Shown here: in pieces, positions 24,998-33,786 of the stretch
Numbering within the stretch: the first letter of the stretch is position 1
How the letters are laid out: each line of letters opens with the position of its first letter
NCBI GenBank assembly: GCA_023954045.1
Contig: JAMLIR010000026.1
Location: forward strand, 1 to 49,215
Source of the DNA: Burkholderiaceae bacterium
GTDB taxonomy: Bacteria; Pseudomonadota; Gammaproteobacteria; Burkholderiales; Burkholderiaceae_E
Reading direction: 5' to 3'
DNA: 49,215 bases
Notes under the pieces: model-generated
Databases searched by the model: none
What the model was told of the DNA's origin: nothing
The model's input: the letters and a program-made list of their open reading frames with translations, nothing else
Position numbers and translations under genes: made by a program

Positions 24998-26395
24998 TCA
25001 TTGGTTAACGTGGGAGGCCAAGTCGATCTTCGCAGCCAGATGCTTCAGAGAAATCTCGCGCCGCCGAAAGCCGGGGATATATCGCCGCAAATCCACCAAC
25101 GCTGCGGCGTGTTCTCGCTCCTTCTCGGGCGCACCCCGGTCCTTACTAACGCGCTCGAGATCGGCGTTGCGCTGTTTAGCCCTCTCCCTATTCGGGTCGG
25201 CGGCGATGAGGTGGGCTTCGAGGATGCGCCCTAGGTGGTCGTCGCAGAATGAAGCGCCGCCGGGTAGGCTCGTCAGCGTCTCCATCACCTCTGAAGGTGA
25301 CGCACGCCCTGCGCAGTATGACCTGAACAGATCGGGCTCCTTCGACCGCAGCACGACCAGAAGTGCGACGAGCGCCGGATCCAAAGCCTGGCTCTCGCCA
25401 GTTTGATCTAGCACGACCTGAAGTCGCGTGATGCAGCGTTCCCGAGCTCGCAACGAAAGCCCGAACATGTCGGCAAGCACGGTGAAGAATTCGATGAAGT
25501 TATCGCGATCATGGCGAGTCTCTTGGTGAGTGCGTCCAGTGAACCACGTGTGCATGCCGAACCCATCCAGTAGCGCAGTAGTGAAAGCTCGCATGTCCGG
25601 TAGCGGCATCGAATACTCAAGGTCAATAAATCTACGTAGGTATTCCGGCGCATCGATCCGCTCTCCATACACATTGGCCGTGATCGCCTCGAGCTGTCGC
25701 TTATCGAGGGCGAGCAAGAAGGCGATATTCTGAACATCGAACAGGTGTTTGATCCTTTCGAGCAGTTCAATCGCGAACGTGGGCCGGCACCGGTCCAGTT
25801 CGTCCACGATGAAGATCAAGGTCGGCTGCTTTCCGGCGGCCGGTAACCGCCCGATCGCCCCTTCCAGTTCGGCGCGGAATCTTGCGAGCAACTGCTTTTC
25901 CTGCTGGAACGCCCCGACTACGTCGCCCGCAAGCCCACCTGCGAACTCAGCCGCGATTTCCTCCATCTCCTTGTCTACATCCAACGCCCCCATCGTGACC
26001 GCTTTCGCGGCGGCCTTCGCGCCCCGCTTTGCAACCCAGCCAGCCACCTTGCGCACGGTCTTCAGCCCCTCTCTGAGCTTCTCGCTCGCGCCGGATGAGG
26101 GAAGTTCGATCTGTTCGATCGCCGCTACCAGTGCGACCAGCGGGTCCGTGACATAGTCGACTTGCCAGGCATTGAAGTAGACGCAGACGAAGTTGTTGCG
26201 ACTCAGCGTTGCCTGCAGCATCCGCACGAAGGTGGTCTTACCAGACCCCCATGGTGCGTCGAGTGCCATCACGAACGGGCCGCCAGCCTTGGCTAAGATT
26301 CCGGCGACGAACGAGACGATAGGCTCTCGGCCAAGGACGTCGTGCTTGAACGGCCGGTCCGGTGGCACCACGAACTCCGGGGCTCGATATGTCAT
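24998..26395 (-). CDS. KAP-family P-loop NTPase
   Basis: 465 residues. Walker A is APWGSGKTT (47-55) and Walker B LIFIVDELDRC (193-203), followed by RPTFAIELLERIKHLFD and FLLALDKRQLE, which are the KAP family signatures. FNAWQVDY after the first strands (74-81) is also typical. Between the Walker motifs lies an insertion (about 105-185) with Ala/Gly-rich, weakly hydrophobic stretches, the position where KAP proteins often carry membrane helices; here they look amphipathic. KAP ATPases are STAND-like and frequent in antiphage loci. The ATG at 26395 has GGGAGGAA upstream. A 146-nt gap separates it from the restriction gene, so the KAP-FRG pair may have its own promoter. Confidence 0.85.
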   Translation of the reverse strand: MTYRAPEFVVPPDRPFKHDVLGREPIVSFVAGILAKAGGPFVMALDAPWGSGKTTFVRMLQATLSRNNFVCVYFNAWQVDYVTDPLVALVAAIEQIELPSSGASEKLREGLKTVRKVAGWVAKRGAKAAAKAVTMGALDVDKEMEEIAAEFAGGLAGDVVGAFQQEKQLLARFRAELEGAIGRLPAAGKQPTLIFIVDELDRCRPTFAIELLERIKHLFDVQNIAFLLALDKRQLEAITANVYGERIDAPEYLRRFIDLEYSMPLPDMRAFTTALLDGFGMHTWFTGRTHQETRHDRDNFIEFFTVLADMFGLSLRARERCITRLQVVLDQTGESQALDPALVALLVVLRSKEPDLFRSYCAGRASPSEVMETLTSLPGGASFCDDHLGRILEAHLIAADPNRERAKQRNADLERVSKDRGAPEKEREHAAALVDLRRYIPGFRRREISLKHLAAKIDLASHVNQ

Positions 26396-26541
26396 GTCGC
26401 TGGTTCCTCCCAGTGTGGGATAGTGGGAACGCGGGAGAAGGCCGCTAAGCGGTGGGGTCGATCTTCACTGTCAGCTCTTCCGTGCGAACTGCAGGTCGCA
26501 TTCCTTACGCGTGCGCTGCGAGCCGTGACGCAATCGGCGCG

Positions 26542-29175
26542 CTAGTGATCTTGAATCGCCGCGAGCAACTGCTCGCGCAGTCCTCTACCGCCGTCATTCT
26601 TCTGCGCCATCAGGTAGATCGCCTTTCCGTTGCTTCGAGCAGCCCACAGATCGCCGATGGCGCGCTTTTGCTGGCTGTCATCGTTGCTGAACCGGTCGCC
26701 ACCCTTGTATTCCACGACCAGCAACCGTCCGTCGTTCAGCAGCGCCACGAAGTCGGGGTAGGTGCGGGCGTGGGCCGTGGGCATCCAGAACTGAGATGGA
26801 TGCACCAAGTTGCGCACCCAGAACTTCACTTCATCGAGCATGTCGATCGCCCGTGCGCACTTGAACTCCTCGGTGTCCACGCCGCCGTCGGTGCGCCACT
26901 TCAGGTCACCGGGCACCGGGTAGTAGTGCTTCTGGAAGCGGTAGGAGCCGTTGTAGTAACTGCGGGCGGGATACTGGGATAGGTCTGGGGGATAGGCGAA
27001 CGCATAACCAGGGTCGTCCGAGCTGACCACCGCGGATTGATTGGAGAACAGGGCATCCTGAAACCCCTCGGCCATCGCCGAGCGCCGCGCGACCTCGAGT
27101 TGCTCCTGCAGCTTGCGCCGCAGCACAAACTGTCCGCGAAGCAGTTGAGCGAGTGAGAAGCCGCGCTCCTTCATGAGCCCGTCCAGGGCCCGACGAATCC
27201 ACTCGCGCATCACCGGTTGCTTGATGCGAGGGTCGCGCAGATTCTGGTCGAGCCAGCCGTGCAGGTCGGCAAGCGTGCGTCCTTGGGCAAAGCCGGGCAG
27301 GTAGGAGGCGATGTCCTCCTTGACGAGGTGATACGACACGCTCTTGTTGTCGAGGTCGACTTCGTAGGTCATCGACTGCTCGTCGAACCTGAAGGACGTC
27401 AGGTCCGCTGGATAGTCGAGGAGGTCGAACTGAAAGCTGGCACCGACTGCACCTCTGTCGACTAACTCCAGCTCCCCCTGCTCCATCATGCACAGGCGGG
27501 GCACCTCGAATGTCTCGCCGCGCTCGCTGGGCGCTTTGATGACCGCGGTGCGTTGCTGGTGCTGCTCGATCGCCGCCTTCACCTCGTCTTGCCTACGGGT
27601 TGGCGCGGCGGCAACGATGGCTTGCGCCGTCTCCCCATCGATCTCATCAGTCAGCTCAACGATGCCGCCCTTCTGTCCGTCGGCGTGGGGTATGAACCGC
27701 ACCCGCTGGCGGTCGCGTTCGGGGGCGTTGGTGAGATCAGGTGCTTGGGCGACTGGGATCTGGGTGGTGGGTAACGCCGGTGGTTGCGCCGTTTGCCCGG
27801 ATTCCAGCGAAAGCTGCTGTTCGTTCCTCAGGCTGCCGAGCGCCTCAATCGGGTTGAAGCCGATGCTAACCAGCGAGTTGGTGAGCTCCGCCGCCGCCTC
27901 GCCAAAGGTCGGGCTGACGACGTGCGCGTAAGCCTTGTTCATCGCCTCCCGGGTTCGCCGCTTGGCATAGGGCATGCGCAACACCCGGCCAAGCAATTGC
28001 TGAACATCCGTGTTCGACTTCACCTGCGCGACCGAGCAGAAGACGTAGGCAAACGAGCAATCCCACCCCTCCTTCAATGCCTGCTTGGTGATGATCACCT
28101 CGATCGGACAATCCTTGGCGAACAGGTCGACCCCGTCGATCTCGCGCTGGGTGCCCGTCGCGATCGCGACCGCGGCTTCGGGGACCTTGTCGACTTCGAG
28201 CAGGTGCTTCTTAACCTCCTCGACCGTTGCGGCGCCCCGAACGTTCTCAGCCTGAATCAGGAGGATCGGGCGAATGTATTCGGGCTCGTTCTTCGCGATG
28301 TCGGCCAGCGACCTTCGCCTCGCGACTGCGGCGCTGATCGCAACGGGCCAGTCGCTGTCGTGCTCCTTCAGCACGACAGGCAGCTTGATCATGTCTTCGG
28401 CCTTCAGCTCGAACGCCGAAACGCTTACGAGAATGTTCGAGTTGACGGCGTCTGGAGTCGCGGTCAACTCGACGATCGCACTCGGCGACAGGCGCTTGTA
28501 GACCTCGAACGAAAGGTCAGTTGTCGCATTGTGTGCTTCGTCAGTGATGACCAATGGCCCATGAATCGCCAGCAGATTGGCGAACGAAAATGCAACCTCG
28601 CCCTTGTCAGTCTTACGCAGATCGTCGCGCTGCCGCAATGCGCCGATGAAGTGCGGCTCGAGCGCTTCCTTATGGGCATAGAAGTCGCGCAGCTCGGTGT
28701 CTTGCACCCGAGCGGTCGCCATCGTCGCCACGACCATGCAAACCTTCGTGGCAAGGTCGGCGGGCCGAATCTGATCGATGTCCGAGATGTCGAAGACCGC
28801 GACCTTGCCATCGAAGGCATCGTCGAGCTCCTGCCGATAAGGGTGGCGGGGGTCGCGAAAGGCGTCGAGCGTCTGGCTCTTGATCTGGGTTGTTGGCACC
28901 AGCCAGAGAACGAGCGGTAGCTCCCGCTCGAGGTAGGCCCGCGCGGCGGCCTGAATGATGTGTGCCCCCATGACCGTCTTCCCGCCCCCGGTCGGGATGC
29001 GCAGGCACACGTAGGGCACATCTGTCTGATCCGGGAGCGGCTTGTAGGTATTGACCAGGCCCTGGTCGACAGTCGCTGCGAATGCCTTCGCCGGCCCGGC
29101 GATGCGCGCTCTCTCGAGAAATCGTTCCAGCGATTCGAGCGACCGTTGCTGGTAGAGCTTCAGCGCAAGCGTCAT
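26542..29175 (-). CDS. res: Type III restriction enzyme, Res subunit
   Basis: ATP-dependent translocase and nuclease of a type III restriction system, 877 residues from the ATG at 29175, about the family length. Superfamily 2 helicase motifs: PTGGGKT (61-67), DEAH (212-215), ELTATPD soon after, and QQLLGRVLRMPYAKRR. The C-terminal PD-(D/E)XK nuclease is visible as YPDFVALLNDG (D808) and VVEYKG (E822, K824). It cuts DNA when two unmodified sites lie head to head, working in complex with Mod. Its start shares one base with the mod stop (TGATG), giving tight coupling. The frame runs on upstream to 29670 as a shadow of mod. Confidence 0.93.
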   Translation of the reverse strand: MTLALKLYQQRSLESLERFLERARIAGPAKAFAATVDQGLVNTYKPLPDQTDVPYVCLRIPTGGGKTVMGAHIIQAAARAYLERELPLVLWLVPTTQIKSQTLDAFRDPRHPYRQELDDAFDGKVAVFDISDIDQIRPADLATKVCMVVATMATARVQDTELRDFYAHKEALEPHFIGALRQRDDLRKTDKGEVAFSFANLLAIHGPLVITDEAHNATTDLSFEVYKRLSPSAIVELTATPDAVNSNILVSVSAFELKAEDMIKLPVVLKEHDSDWPVAISAAVARRRSLADIAKNEPEYIRPILLIQAENVRGAATVEEVKKHLLEVDKVPEAAVAIATGTQREIDGVDLFAKDCPIEVIITKQALKEGWDCSFAYVFCSVAQVKSNTDVQQLLGRVLRMPYAKRRTREAMNKAYAHVVSPTFGEAAAELTNSLVSIGFNPIEALGSLRNEQQLSLESGQTAQPPALPTTQIPVAQAPDLTNAPERDRQRVRFIPHADGQKGGIVELTDEIDGETAQAIVAAAPTRRQDEVKAAIEQHQQRTAVIKAPSERGETFEVPRLCMMEQGELELVDRGAVGASFQFDLLDYPADLTSFRFDEQSMTYEVDLDNKSVSYHLVKEDIASYLPGFAQGRTLADLHGWLDQNLRDPRIKQPVMREWIRRALDGLMKERGFSLAQLLRGQFVLRRKLQEQLEVARRSAMAEGFQDALFSNQSAVVSSDDPGYAFAYPPDLSQYPARSYYNGSYRFQKHYYPVPGDLKWRTDGGVDTEEFKCARAIDMLDEVKFWVRNLVHPSQFWMPTAHARTYPDFVALLNDGRLLVVEYKGGDRFSNDDSQQKRAIGDLWAARSNGKAIYLMAQKNDGGRGLREQLLAAIQDH

Positions 29176-30698
29176 CAGCGAGCCTTTATGTCGTAGGGGG
29201 TCTGCTTGAAGGTGATGCTCAACTCGCGGAGTCGATCGCCCGATAGCAGACATGCTTCGCCGTATATGACCCGCGGCCCATCGAAGCCAGGCAGGTCGCG
29301 CAGCAGCTTCTTCGTCAAGACGTTTCCACCGCCGCTTGATCTGTCTCCGAGGATGCCGTTGTAGAGGAGGTAGTAACCGGTGCCGCGATGCTCGCCCAGG
29401 AAGGCGCTGCGCCTTGAACGACTCGGCCGAGGTGTGCCGGTTTCGGAAAACCAGACGTGTGCCGCCAGATGCTCGAACTTGATGCCTTCGCGGATACGGC
29501 CTTGTTCGTCGAAAACGGCGTTTCCGAGCCGGAAGAAGCGGAAGCCACCACCACCGGTCTCGGGCCAGCCGACCGCCTGCGAGATGCCTCCTTGTTCTCC
29601 ATCGACCACCTTGCGTAGGCGCGGTAGGCAGTGTGTGCGTGCATGCTCTCCTGTCTCGATTCCAATCCAACGTCGACCCATCTTGTGCGCTACGGCGGCC
29701 GTCGTGCCAGACCCCAAGAAGCTGTCGAGAACGAGATCACCCGGGGCGCTGCCGATATGAATGATTCGCTGTAGCAGCCTTTCAGGTTTTGGGGTATCGA
29801 ATGCTTCTGCGACGCCGAAGATTCGATGTATTTCCTTCTTCGACTCGTCGGTGTGCCCCACCTCCTCATGTGGCCACCAGGTCCAAGGCACGAGGCCGTC
29901 CACCTCAGATAGGTAGCGGATGAGCCCTGGCGATGCATCTCCCTTCTTGCCGAAATAGACGCGCCCCTGTGCAACGAGTTCGCCGAACTTGTCCTCCAGG
30001 ACGGACCAATGCCGACCCTCTGGCGGATAAATCACCTTCCCGCTGGGTGTAGTAACGGGGTATTGCTGGTTCGGACGCAAGCCGGCGCCGTTCATGGGGA
30101 TTAGGCGCCAGGGACCTCTCGGGTCATTGTTCGGGTTGCGATAGAAAGAGCGGGTCTTCGAGTCGACCGAGATACGGTTGCGTGTTCGCTTGAACTTCTC
30201 GGGCTCGAGGGCGTAGCACAACACGTAGTCGTGCACGTCGCCGATCGCCGAGTTGTTGTCTCGCGAATACCGCTTCTGCCAAACGTTCGCAGCGACGAAG
30301 CGATTGCGGCCGAATACCTCGTCCATCAGGACTTTCAGGTAGTGGGCTTCGTTATCGTCAATGGTGATCCAGATTGAACCATCCTCCGCAAGCAGCTCGC
30401 GAAGCAGCTCAAGTCGGGGATACATCATCGACAACCACTGCGCATGCTCGAGGTTGTCGTCGTAGTGTTCGAACGCACTCTTCGTGTTGTAAGGGGGGTC
30501 GATGAAGATGCACTTCACCTGCCCCGAGTAGTAGGGCAGGAGCGCTTTTAGCGCATCGAGGTTGTCGCCCTCGATCAGCATGTTCGGCGAGTCCTCCTCG
30601 CCGTAGTGCAGGCTGGGAACCGGCTCAAGCAGTCGATACGGTGCGCGGGCGGCTTTCGTCAGGTCTTCTTCGCGCTTGAACCAGTGCAACAGCGGCAT
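29175..30698 (-). CDS. mod: Type III DNA adenine methyltransferase, Mod subunit
   Basis: Methylates adenine in an asymmetric site and supplies DNA recognition to the Res complex. 507 residues. The catalytic DPPY motif is at 67-70 (FIDPPYNTKS) and precedes the SAM-binding motif DSFLGSGTT (325-333), the order of beta-class N6-adenine methylases. The variable region between them (about 140-290) would be the target recognition domain. No simple repeat that would allow phase variation is seen in the gene. The ATG at 30698 follows GAGGGG by about 7 nt. It is the first gene of the reverse mod-res operon. Confidence 0.93.
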   Translation of the reverse strand: MPLLHWFKREEDLTKAARAPYRLLEPVPSLHYGEEDSPNMLIEGDNLDALKALLPYYSGQVKCIFIDPPYNTKSAFEHYDDNLEHAQWLSMMYPRLELLRELLAEDGSIWITIDDNEAHYLKVLMDEVFGRNRFVAANVWQKRYSRDNNSAIGDVHDYVLCYALEPEKFKRTRNRISVDSKTRSFYRNPNNDPRGPWRLIPMNGAGLRPNQQYPVTTPSGKVIYPPEGRHWSVLEDKFGELVAQGRVYFGKKGDASPGLIRYLSEVDGLVPWTWWPHEEVGHTDESKKEIHRIFGVAEAFDTPKPERLLQRIIHIGSAPGDLVLDSFLGSGTTAAVAHKMGRRWIGIETGEHARTHCLPRLRKVVDGEQGGISQAVGWPETGGGGFRFFRLGNAVFDEQGRIREGIKFEHLAAHVWFSETGTPRPSRSRRSAFLGEHRGTGYYLLYNGILGDRSSGGGNVLTKKLLRDLPGFDGPRVIYGEACLLSGDRLRELSITFKQTPYDIKAR

Positions 30699-30744
30699 CC
30701 GCTACCCCTCGGTGTGCTCGTCAGTCACCGCCGGTCAGCCCGGA

Positions 30745-30814
30745 CCGGTGCCCGTGGTCTTCTATAAGGCGCCGATTGTAGGACGGTCAGGATTTTTTTG
30801 ACCATGGGCATCGG
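30745..30814. repeat. Imperfect inverted repeat upstream of mod
   Basis: CCGGTGCCCGTGG at 30745-30757 and CCATGGGCATCGG at 30802-30814 are complementary at 11 of 13 positions, around a 44-nt spacer that includes an AT-rich stretch (GATTTTTTTGACC). It lies 47 nt or more before the mod start and may be an operator or a cruciform. Confidence 0.5.
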
Positions 30815-30932
30815 TGCCCGCGTTCGGCTCTAAGACTACCCACCCTCTGGGAGGCTGGCGCAACCGGGCTTGTCGCTAGCTCGCTAAAGGGTGTGCTGAA
30901 GGCTTGGGGCGTATAAGGTCCCGATGTAAGGG

Positions 30933-30977
30933 GCGCATGCGGAGGAGGCAACGAACAACCAGCCGCGCCGCATGCGT
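30933..30977. repeat. Hairpin-forming inverted repeat
   Basis: GCGCATGCGG and CCGCATGCGT, complementary at 9 of 10 positions, with a 25-nt loop. It is not next to a gene end and could belong to an RNA transcribed from this stretch. Confidence 0.45.
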
Positions 30978-31440
30978 GCCTACAGACTTATAGGTGGCTG
31001 CAACGGTTCCGTCGACTACGGCTCAAGAATGCCCCGCGGGGGCGGTTTCCTGGTCGGGCGCACGATTCATCGATGGAATGCGCATGACATATCGCACGCA
31101 TGTATCGCTATTTGGGCGATATTGCGAATACGTTTCTCGCGTGTGCGCGGTGCTTCGCTGGGCATAGCGGAGCAGAGCAGGAGGTCAATGACCGCATCGT
31201 AGGTCTACTCCCATAGATGGTATCGACACACCTTCCGACCGTAAGGTCAATTGCCGACACAGTCTAAAGACTTGGTGTCGACGCTATGCCTGGCCCATGT
31301 GGCGCATGTGCGAAGTGGGCGTCATGTCTGCGCTTCGGGATGCGGTGGCTGCTCGAGATCGCTGGATTTGGCCAGGTGAACCGCCGAATCGGACCTAGCC
31401 ACGCTACTCGCGTGTAATGCCTGTAACGCGTTCCCGGCGT

Positions 31441-31557
31441 TACAAGCAATACGAGCAATACGAGCAACGCAGGCAATACGAGCAACGCAAGCAATACAGG
31501 CAACGCAAGCCATACAAGCAACGCAAGCCATACAGGCAATACAAGCTTTACGAGCTT
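31441..31557. repeat. Thirteen 9-bp tandem units (iteron-like)
   Basis: Consecutive 9-mers of the form TACRRGCAA or CGCARGCMA without a gap. Units 3-10 alternate, so four copies of an 18-bp repeat (TACNNGCAACGCANGCNA) are present at 31459-31530. On the plus strand the repeat could encode KQY/EQR/KPY tripeptides (frame 31417-31605), on the minus strand Leu/Val-rich or Ala/Cys-rich tripeptides; none resembles a known protein. Direct repeats of this length are reminiscent of replication iterons. Confidence 0.85.
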
Positions 31558-32031
31558 CACATGCACTGCAGCGATCGCAGACATCGCGCGGCACGACAGT
31601 CTTGAAAATAGGGCGTCAGACGCGCTGAAATCGAGGGCGGCTATCTTCATACCTCTCGCCCGAGATCGTCGCTCTGGCGACCGATAGACCCTGTTTGCGG
31701 GCATTGCCACCCGCACGCATCTCCCTGCAGTTTCACCGGCCGGCCAAGTGCGGGCAGCGCGACCCGCGTCATTTCCGGCGAATCGAGTTCGCCGTTCGCG
31801 GTGGGGTGCCGATACCGAACTCACACCCAATCCGCGAGCCGAACCTGCCCATGCATCGTCACGGCGATACGAGCCGCTCTGCCGAATCCCGTCACCCGTT
31901 GCTCTTCCTCGGGGTCGACAAGAACTGCCTCGAGACGCGCCAAGAACCCGCGTGAATGATCGAGGTCGACCGGGCAGGGCGCAGATCGGCTGCGACAACC
32001 GCCCGGTCGCACCAGCGACAAGGGGAATGCG

Positions 32032-32553
32032 ATGGATGGACGACGGAAGCCGGGAACGAAGCGGATCAGGTATCCGGGTGGTGACGGGATCGAGGCGATG
32101 CCCATGCGGCGCGCCGGGATCTACCAGGTGATTAACACTGTGAACGGGGCCGGCTACGTCGGTTCGGCAAGGGATGTGCGGTTTCGCTGCCAACTACACC
32201 GCAGCCAGCTACATCGGGGCAACCACTCGAACCGAGCAATCAAGCGCGACATCCGCGAGTTCGGGCCCGGGGTGTTCCGGTTCAGGATCATTGAGTTGGT
32301 CGACGAGTTGCACCTGCTGCGGTTCAAGGAAGCCGAGTGGATCAGATGGATGCAGGCTGACGGTCCCGGCGCGGACTACAACCTGAAGATCGGATTGAAG
32401 ATGCAGCCGGAGTCGCGCTACCTGATAGCGGAGCGGGTGCTGCTCGAGAAAGGGAGGTTCTGCCTGCTACCGGAAGTGGCCAGGGACGACCCAGTGTCAG
32501 GGGAGTTCCTACGAACCTGGAGCCCGAACCACAAATTGGGACGAGACGGATAG
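32032..32553 (+). CDS. GIY-YIG-family nuclease
   Basis: 173 residues. Residues 28-118 fit the GIY-YIG fold: GIY (29-31) in AGIYQVINTVNG, GYVGSA (41-46) as the YIG strand, an Arg-rich helix with RFRCQLHRSQLHRG, the catalytic Glu in FKEAEWIRWM (E102) and the final Asn in ADYNLKIG (N117). Such domains occur in homing endonucleases, repair enzymes and mobile-element nucleases. The C-terminal 55 residues could bind DNA but show no named motif. The ATG at 32032 is the first start; the GIY domain would also begin well from the Met at residue 23. It is the only forward gene of the element. No intron or intein is seen around it. Confidence 0.8.
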   Translation: MDGRRKPGTKRIRYPGGDGIEAMPMRRAGIYQVINTVNGAGYVGSARDVRFRCQLHRSQLHRGNHSNRAIKRDIREFGPGVFRFRIIELVDELHLLRFKEAEWIRWMQADGPGADYNLKIGLKMQPESRYLIAERVLLEKGRFCLLPEVARDDPVSGEFLRTWSPNHKLGRDG

Positions 32554-32820
32554 CCGCTGAGTCATCAGATGAGCCGGGGTTGCCCCGCTACGGGTGCCCC
32601 GGTTCAACGCGAAGAAGGTCGATACACATGAGAGCCAACGCTGCCGTCGGCCATCGCACGCAATGAAGTCGACTCGAGACGCCCCCAGGGAATGTAGGTG
32701 AGATGGCGACTGCGATCGCAGGGGGGCGCACGTCTGGTTGTGCTTAGGCCCAAGGGTAGGTTTCGACGAGCAGAGCAAACCCGAGAACCTGCGATCACAG
32801 TTCGTTCATCGTTGACTAGG

Positions 32821-33786
32821 TTAGTAAGTCATAGGTGAGGGGTCCCATCTGGGTGAAACCCGCGCGGATTCGAGGTCTGCGACTTCCTGAGTATGGGCAT
32901 CGCGCCGGAATATCGCTTTTTCTGCGTAGCGACGCTCGAGGCGCTTGAGTGCGTCGCCGATCCGTTCGTTCGCACGCTGATCCCGCTTCATCACGATCGG
33001 TGCGACCCCGCGCAGTTGTCGGAAACCGGGTGCACCTATCTCCGACCACGTGTTAGCGTCGGCCTTCTCCTTCAGGCCACGCAGGATTCGCGTCAGGGAG
33101 TCTTCGCTTGCCTGGTTAAGTCGCCGCCTCCGGCTACCGCGCAGCAAGCGGAAGTAGGGCGACAAACGCTTGCGGAACTCGAATCCCTGAAGGTCGCTTA
33201 GCTCATTGAGCCCGTGGGCGCGCAGACCCTCCCCCGACAGGCGGACCTCGGCCCGAACCAACTGCTCATTCCAGACCAGTTCCCGATTCTGATCGCGGCC
33301 CTTGATGTATAGCTTCACCTGGGCCGGAAAACCGCGCAGTCCCCACACGACTTGCGTTCGCAGGTCGGGGCGCTGCAGATCAAGCGGCCTCAGCGACTTG
33401 GTGGTCGGATTGAACATGCCCATCACATCGTCGCGCATCATCTCTCCCGCCCACGGGTAGAGTTGGTTGAGCAGACTGTCGTAGAGCTTGTTCAACGTGG
33501 CCTTGTCGTCCGCTTCATTCAGCCGATGCTTCGGCACAAAGTCGACGGCGACCTCGAGTTCCAGGATTTCGGGATTGTCGAACGTTGCAATCAATGCCTC
33601 GACGTCTGCCGGGCTCGCGTCGTGGTCCGTCAACGCTCGGTAGTGCTGCGATACGGCCCACTTCGGCTTGCCGTCGAGCAGCGGGAGGGCAACCTTCCCC
33701 GGCGTTGCGATGGTGATGTAGTCGATCTTGGCCGTGACGACGGTGCCGCTGAGATCGATGGGCGTGACGCTTCCTTCCGCTTTCAT
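32821..33786 (-). CDS. Probable replication initiator (Rep_trans/RstA-like)
   Basis: 321 residues. The pattern DYITIATPGK, then LELEVAVDFVPKH, then AQVKLYIKGRDQN and LVRAEVRLSGEGL is reminiscent of rolling-circle initiators of filamentous phages and small plasmids (RstA, gpII, Rep_trans), in which these are core strands. I could not fix the catalytic Tyr; Y109 or Y162 by position are candidates. The C-terminus is basic (RGSRRRRLNQ) and may bind DNA. The start has AAAAGGAG upstream and a perfect palindrome 36 nt before it. The assignment is moderate; it could instead be an unknown DNA-binding protein. Confidence 0.5.
   Translation of the reverse strand: MKAEGSVTPIDLSGTVVTAKIDYITIATPGKVALPLLDGKPKWAVSQHYRALTDHDASPADVEALIATFDNPEILELEVAVDFVPKHRLNEADDKATLNKLYDSLLNQLYPWAGEMMRDDVMGMFNPTTKSLRPLDLQRPDLRTQVVWGLRGFPAQVKLYIKGRDQNRELVWNEQLVRAEVRLSGEGLRAHGLNELSDLQGFEFRKRLSPYFRLLRGSRRRRLNQASEDSLTRILRGLKEKADANTWSEIGAPGFRQLRGVAPIVMKRDQRANERIGDALKRLERRYAEKAIFRRDAHTQEVADLESARVSPRWDPSPMTY

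Larger units (their letters stand above)
30699..32031. other. 1.3-kb stretch without convincing gene
   Basis: Lies between divergent mod and GIY-YIG genes. Held here: a 13-nt inverted repeat (30745-30757 and 30802-30814, 11 of 13 matching) in the mod promoter region, a GGGCA/TGCCC hairpin at 30806-30819, a 10-nt inverted repeat (30933-30942 and 30968-30977), and the 9-bp tandem repeat at 31441-31557. Short frames (30972-31202 plus strand, 31264-32193 minus strand) have no recognisable features apart from the repeat. An untranslated RNA or a replication origin is possible. Confidence 0.5.

Noticed and set aside
29176-29670. Longer N-terminus of the restriction subunit
   Set aside because: The extra codons are a shadow of mod; the TGATG junction gives a normal start at 29175.
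30699-31260. Retron or tmRNA gene
   Set aside because: No reverse transcriptase anywhere in the element, and the inverted repeats do not fit tmRNA ends.
31441-31557. CRISPR array
   Set aside because: Units are 9 bp without spacers and no cas gene is near.
31264-32193. Minus-strand frame of 309 codons with a 40-residue Leu/Val run
   Set aside because: The hydrophobic part is only the translation of the 9-bp tandem repeat, and the rest shows no domain or codon bias. Kept as a possibility in the repeat finding, not as a gene.
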